Of a stretch of DNA of 64,000 nucleotides, positions 60,056 to 64,000 are shown piece by piece. The translations under genes were made by a program, and so were the position numbers. The stretch's first letter is position 1; every line of letters starts with the position of its first letter. This DNA comes from Haemophilus parainfluenzae. GTDB lineage: Bacteria > Pseudomonadota > Gammaproteobacteria > Enterobacterales > Pasteurellaceae. The notes below the pieces were generated by a model. The model searched no databases. It was not told the DNA's origin and saw nothing but the letters and a program-made list of their open reading frames with translations. The stretch is from the NCBI RefSeq assembly GCF_900638025.1, contig NZ_LR134481.1, positions 1,240,001-1,304,000 on the forward strand, written 5' to 3'.

Positions 60056-60781
60056 ATGTCAGAAGTTGTGACAGAAAATCCCATCAAAGCCGCAGCAAAA
60101 GCGGCATTTCCTTACAGCATGCCAATGCTTGCCGGCTTTTTATTTTTAGGCATTGCATATGGCATTTACATGAAAGCATTAGGATTCGGTGTTTGGTTCC
60201 CTGTTGCAATGGCAGCACTCATTTATGCGGGCTCCGTGGAGTTTATTGCGGCAGCCGCATTAGTTATGCCTTTTTCGCCTTTAAGTGTCGCATTAGTTAC
60301 GCTGATGGTAAGTGGTCGTCAGATTTTTTATGGCATTTCCATGTTAGAAAAATATGGTGCTCAAATTGGGAAAAAACGTTGGTATTTAATGAGTACCTTA
60401 GTCGATGAAAGTTTTTCCCTAAACTATATGGCGAAGATTCCCGATCGTTTAGATAAAGGCTGGTACATGTTCTTTGTTAGTTTTTATCTGCACGTTTATT
60501 GGGTCGTCGGTGCGGGATTAGGCAACCTATTTGGTTCAATCATTCCTTTTGATTTAAAAGGGGTAGAGTTTGGGATGACTGCACTTTTCCTCGTAATCTT
60601 TGCTGAAAACTGGCTAAAAGAAAAATCTCATGAAAGCTCATTATTAGGTTTAGGCGTAGCTTTTGTATCGCTGTTAATTGTTGGGAAAGAACACTTTTTA
60701 GTGCCAACGCTAATCAGTATCTGGATTCTATTAACGGTACGACGTCCTAAACTTTCATCTAAATTGGAGGCACTGAAATGA
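60056..60781 (+). CDS. azlC: AzlC-family amino-acid exporter large subunit (YgaZ-like)
   Basis: A 241-residue membrane protein of the AzlC family, with FPYSMPMLAGFLFLGIAYG and IYAGSVEFIAAAAL motifs and seven or so helices. With AzlD it exports branched-chain amino acids; YgaZH of E. coli exports valine and can export methionine. It follows metR and overlaps azlD by 4 bp (ATGA). Confidence 0.93.
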   Translation: MSEVVTENPIKAAAKAAFPYSMPMLAGFLFLGIAYGIYMKALGFGVWFPVAMAALIYAGSVEFIAAAALVMPFSPLSVALVTLMVSGRQIFYGISMLEKYGAQIGKKRWYLMSTLVDESFSLNYMAKIPDRLDKGWYMFFVSFYLHVYWVVGAGLGNLFGSIIPFDLKGVEFGMTALFLVIFAENWLKEKSHESSLLGLGVAFVSLLIVGKEHFLVPTLISIWILLTVRRPKLSSKLEALK

Positions 60782-61107
60782 CATTGATGGAGCAGATTAT
60801 TACCATTGCGATTTGTATTTTGTGCGTGCAATTTACCCGATTATTGCCTTTCTGGATCTTTCCTGCAAATCGTCCTATTCCAGAATATGTTCGTTATCTC
60901 GGCAAAGTATTACCTGCCGCGATGTTTGGAATGTTAGTAGTGTATTGCTATAAAAATGTGGATGTGTTGAGTAGTTATCACGGCTTGCCCGATTTTATTG
61001 CGGGAGCTTTGGTATTGGGGTTGCATTTCTGGAAAAAGAATATGTTTCTTTCCATCTCGGCAGGCACAATTTTTTATATGTTTTTAGTGCAAAAAGTCTT
61101 TATCTAA
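60778..61107 (+). CDS. azlD: AzlD-family amino-acid exporter small subunit (YgaH-like)
   Basis: A 109-residue protein with about four helices; RLLPFWIFP and YLGKVLPAAMFGMLVVY are AzlD motifs. Partner of AzlC, to which it is translationally coupled by ATGA with GGAGG upstream. Length matches the family. Confidence 0.93.
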   Translation: MTLMEQIITIAICILCVQFTRLLPFWIFPANRPIPEYVRYLGKVLPAAMFGMLVVYCYKNVDVLSSYHGLPDFIAGALVLGLHFWKKNMFLSISAGTIFYMFLVQKVFI

Positions 61108-61228
61108 GCGAATGTTGAGCGAAATAAAAATTTCTTGATATTGCAATCGGTTGCTTTTATTTTGCCTCTTTCCCTGAATTCCAAAATCTTTTATGATGCC
61201 GCTTCAATCATTGTTGACGGAGAGATTT

Positions 61229-61474
61229 ATGGAATTTAATTTCATTGAATTATTAGGTTATTTGGCAACATTCTTTGTGGCTGTGTCTTTTTTATTTAAA
61301 TCGATTATTCACTTGAGAGTTGTCAATGCTATTGGGGCGATACTCTTTGTCATTTACAGTTTGATCATCAAATCTTATCCAGTTGCGCTTCTAAACGCAT
61401 TCTTATTTTTCGTTAACTTATATCAACTTTATCGTTTGAAAAAAGAGCAACAGGTATCAAAAGTGCTTAAATAA
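61229..61474 (+). CDS. Small inner-membrane protein (YgjV-like)
   Basis: An 81-residue protein with two or three helices (LLGYLATFFVAVSFLF; NAIGAILFVIYSLII; PVALLNAFLFFVNLYQLY) and a short basic tail. It recalls the YgjV-type family of small membrane proteins. ATG 61229 follows GGAGAG; the frame opens earlier. Function unknown. The 121 bp before it hold no other visible gene. An uptake signal follows (61478), with a partial opposite arm (AAGTGCTTA). Confidence 0.75.
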   Translation: MEFNFIELLGYLATFFVAVSFLFKSIIHLRVVNAIGAILFVIYSLIIKSYPVALLNAFLFFVNLYQLYRLKKEQQVSKVLK

Positions 61475-61495
61475 TTGACCGCACTTTTCCACGAT

Positions 61496-62428
61496 TTACC
61501 CCCACATTTGATATAACGCAATTACTAGTGGCATAGTAAACATACAAAGCAGCGTCGTTACACCATAAATGGCGCTGGCTTTTTGTGGATTGTTGTTATA
61601 AATCACCGCCATTTGTGTCACGGTTGCTGCAGAAGGACTAGTGGTGGCTAAAAAGCTAATTAGCACAATGATCTCGCCTTTTTCAGCCCACTGTACAAAC
61701 CCAATCAGCTTTATTAATACCAATAATGCAAGTGGAATAAGTAGCAACCGCAAGAGTGTAACTAAATAAATGCGTTTGGATGCTACGATGCTCCGTAAAG
61801 GAATTGCCGCAATCAGCATACCGGAGACAAGCATGGCATTCGGACCAATAAATAATCCAATCGAAGACAGCGTACCATTAATAATGTTTGGCAACTTAAT
61901 TTGAAAAGCAAACAAAAATGCCCCGATGAGAATTGACCAAATATTGATGTTTTTGGCAATTGTCTTTAACGATAAATTTCCTTTACCTACAATAATCAAA
62001 CGGCAATGCGTCCAAAATAGAAAGGTTTGTACCACAATAAAACAGCTGGCGTAAATGACCCATTCTTTGCCAAATAACGATATCACAATCGGAATAATTA
62101 AGTTACCAGAATTGGAATAAATGGAAGTGGCATGCTCAATAGGATCAAGGTTTAATAGACGCTTTAACAGACTGCCAATAATAATCAGAATAACCTGAAG
62201 AAATACGGCCATAAGTAGTGAAAGCTGCAAACCTTGTAGAATTTCAGGTGTGTAATCAATTTGAAAGGCTTCAATCATTACCGATGGGCTGATGACATAA
62301 AGGCCAATAATGGAAAGCGGCTTGCTATCTTCTGATTTTAATAATTTTGATTTAACCAACCCATAGCCAATAAGTACAATGAGTGTCAATTCAATAATTT
62401 TAGTGCCGAGTAAAAAAGTGATATCCAT
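61496..62428 (-). CDS. AEC-family (auxin efflux carrier type) transporter
   Basis: A 310-residue carrier with ten helices in two halves. The N-terminal LIGYGLVKSKLL, the SNSGNLIIPIV motif in the first half and the C-terminal ATTSPSAATVTQMAVIY motif are typical of the family, which includes malate/citrate-type carriers. The substrate is unknown. Stands alone on the minus strand after guaA's terminator. Confidence 0.88.
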   Translation of the reverse strand: MDITFLLGTKIIELTLIVLIGYGLVKSKLLKSEDSKPLSIIGLYVISPSVMIEAFQIDYTPEILQGLQLSLLMAVFLQVILIIIGSLLKRLLNLDPIEHATSIYSNSGNLIIPIVISLFGKEWVIYASCFIVVQTFLFWTHCRLIIVGKGNLSLKTIAKNINIWSILIGAFLFAFQIKLPNIINGTLSSIGLFIGPNAMLVSGMLIAAIPLRSIVASKRIYLVTLLRLLLIPLALLVLIKLIGFVQWAEKGEIIVLISFLATTSPSAATVTQMAVIYNNNPQKASAIYGVTTLLCMFTMPLVIALYQMWG

Positions 62429-62468
62429 AGTGAATATTGATGAGATAAATTAGTGCTATGAAAGAAGA

Positions 62469-62491
62469 AAAGGGCAAATAATTTGCCCTTT
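62469..62491 (-). terminator. Terminator after guaA
   Basis: AAAGGGCAAA (62469-62478) with TTTGCCCTTT (62482-62491) and loop TAA; on the minus strand it is followed by TTCTTCTTT, just after the guaA stop. Confidence 0.88.
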
Positions 62492-62504
62492 AAATTGATC
62501 TAGG

Positions 62505-64000
62505 TTACTCCCACTCGATAGTTGCTGGGGGTTTTCCGCTAATGTCATACACCACGCGAGAAATGCCATTCACTTCGTTGATAATGCGGTTAGATACTTT
62601 GCCTAATAAATCATAAGGTAAATGAGCCCAATGTGCGGTCATAAAGTCGATGGTTTCTACCGCACGTAGTGAAATAATCCAATCGTATTTACGGCCATCG
62701 CCCATCACACCTACAGATTTCACTGGTAAGAATACGCTGAAGGCTTGGCTGGTTTTTTCATACCAACCGCTATTGCGCAATTCTTCGATAAAGATCGCAT
62801 CCGCACGGCGTAATAAATCGCAGTATTCTTTTTTCACTTCGCCTAATACACGGACGCCTAAACCTGGGCCAGGGAATGGGTGGCGGTTGATCATTTCAGC
62901 CGGTAAGCCTAATGCTAAACCGATTTTACGCACTTCGTCTTTAAACAATTCACGTAAAGGTTCAACTAAGCCAAGTTTCATATAGTCTGGTAAGCCACCT
63001 ACGTTGTGGTGTGATTTAATCACATGTGCTTTACCGGTTTTGCTGGCTGCAGATTCGATGACATCAGGGTAGATCGTACCTTGTGCCAACCATTTCACAT
63101 TAGTGAGTTTTTTCGATTCATCATCGAATACATCTACGAACACTTTACCGATAATTTTACGTTTTGCTTCAGGATCCGATACGCCAGCAAGTTCGCCTAA
63201 GAAACGACTTTCAGCATCAACACGGGTAATGTTCAAGCCGAATTTATCGCCAAACATTTCCATGACTTGGTCGCCTTCGTGTAAGCGGAGTAAGCCGTTA
63301 TCCACGAATACGCAGTGTAAGTTTTTACCGATAGCACGGTGTAAAAGTAATGCAACAACAGAAGAGTCCACACCACCAGATAAGCCTAAAATCACTTCAT
63401 CATCACCCACTTGCTCTTTAATGCGAGCAACGGCATCTTCGATAATGTTTTCAGCTGTCCATTTAGTTTCGCAACCACAGATATTCACGACAAAATTAGT
63501 TAATAATTCTAAACCTTTTTTGGTGTGAGTGACTTCAGGGTGGAATTGTACGCCGTAGAAACGACGGCTTTCATCAGACATTGCTGCAATTGGACAGGTT
63601 GGAGTAGTCCCAGTAACTTGGAAGTTTTGAGGTAAATGAGTGACTTTATCGCCATGACTCATCCATACATCCAATTTGCTATCGCCATCATTTAAATGAG
63701 CGAAAAGTGCGGTCGGATTATCCATTAAAACAGAAGCATAGCCGAATTCACGATGCTCAGAGGTCTCAGTTAAACCACCAAGTTGCATTGCCATGGTTTG
63801 CATGCCGTAGCAAATACCCAACACAGGCACGCCGGCATTAAATACATATTCAGGAGCACGCGGGCTGTTTTCTTCAGTGGTACTTTCAGGACCACCAGAA
63901 AGAATGATACCGTCTGGATTAAATTCACGGATTTGTTCTTCAGTCACATCCCACGCCCAAAGTTCGCAGTACACACTGATTTCACGCACACGACGTGCAA
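62505..64000 (-). CDS. guaA: GMP synthase (glutamine-hydrolysing), 5' end outside the window
   Basis: The final step of GMP synthesis from XMP. The class I amidotransferase Cys lies in [11 protein letters not shown] and His/Glu in QFHPEVTHT; the ATP PP-loop is [10 protein letters not shown]; the C-terminal dimerisation domain ends in [12 protein letters not shown]. The frame runs off the end at 64000 without a true start; about 25-30 N-terminal residues are missing (the visible part begins [14 protein letters not shown]). An uptake signal lies at 63705-63713. Confidence 0.97.
   Translation of the reverse strand, partial: ARRVREISVYCELWAWDVTEEQIREFNPDGIILSGGPESTTEENSPRAPEYVFNAGVPVLGICYGMQTMAMQLGGLTETSEHREFGYASVLMDNPTALFAHLNDGDSKLDVWMSHGDKVTHLPQNFQVTGTTPTCPIAAMSDESRRFYGVQFHPEVTHTKKGLELLTNFVVNICGCETKWTAENIIEDAVARIKEQVGDDEVILGLSGGVDSSVVALLLHRAIGKNLHCVFVDNGLLRLHEGDQVMEMFGDKFGLNITRVDAESRFLGELAGVSDPEAKRKIIGKVFVDVFDDESKKLTNVKWLAQGTIYPDVIESAASKTGKAHVIKSHHNVGGLPDYMKLGLVEPLRELFKDEVRKIGLALGLPAEMINRHPFPGPGLGVRVLGEVKKEYCDLLRRADAIFIEELRNSGWYEKTSQAFSVFLPVKSVGVMGDGRKYDWIISLRAVETIDFMTAHWAHLPYDLLGKVSNRIINEVNGISRVVYDISGKPPATIEWE

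Overview
The window is chromosomal DNA of a Haemophilus-type member of the Pasteurellaceae. About 38 exact copies of the 9-bp Haemophilus uptake signal (AAGTGCGGT or its complement) were found by eye. Several stretches follow H. influenzae gene order as I remember it: dksA-pcnB-folK beside comEC/rec2-msbA-lpxK-ycaR-kdsB; hitABC; the formate dehydrogenase block with fdhE, rimI, holD and rsmC; uvrD-dppBCDF; sotB-asmA-dcd-udk-afu. A complete gshF (bifunctional glutathione synthetase), which H. influenzae lacks, argues for a relative such as H. parainfluenzae. The species is an inference.

Layout. 0-8 kb: hrpA, an unidentified 303-aa protein, a deletion remnant of a DcuC-type transporter that keeps its upstream CRP-like site, then folK, pcnB (AUU start) and dksA on the minus strand. 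8-18.4 kb: the competence channel comEC behind a perfect CRP-S site, the lipid A/KDO genes msbA, lpxK, ycaR and kdsB, an outer-membrane protein, uvrC and a TerC-family protein. 18.4-22.1 kb: the Fur-controlled ferric iron transporter hitABC. 22.2-30.3 kb: gshF, phoH-ybeY-HAD, tpx, hisC, serC and tmaR. 30.4-40.3 kb: a PEBP protein, rsmC, a lipoprotein, holD-rimI, and the respiratory formate dehydrogenase (fdhE, fdnI, fdnH, selenocysteine-containing fdnG) with fdhD. 40.3-47.7 kb: an orphan AfuA-like binding protein, LexA-controlled uvrD, and dppBCDF without its binding protein. 47.7-57 kb: udk-dcd-asmA-sotB on the minus strand and, divergently, an afu sugar-phosphate ABC operon with two tandem binding proteins. 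57-64 kb: a Gcr-type membrane protein, metR-azlC-azlD, a small membrane protein, an AEC-family carrier, and guaA cut by the window end.

Themes. Three binding-protein operon positions (hitA, afuA2, afuA3) are followed by hairpins before the next gene, which suggests binding protein is made in excess over permease. Inverted uptake-signal pairs serve as terminator stems, at recurring register distances (17 nt three times, 29 nt twice). The three AfuA paralogues differ at the four positions known to contact the sugar phosphate. I see no tRNA, rRNA, CRISPR array, prophage or intact insertion sequence. Most genes are ordinary core genes and no clear novel multi-gene system is present. The best leads are the AfuA paralogue set, the polytopic 'recombinase', the uptake-signal geometry and the unknown 303-aa protein.
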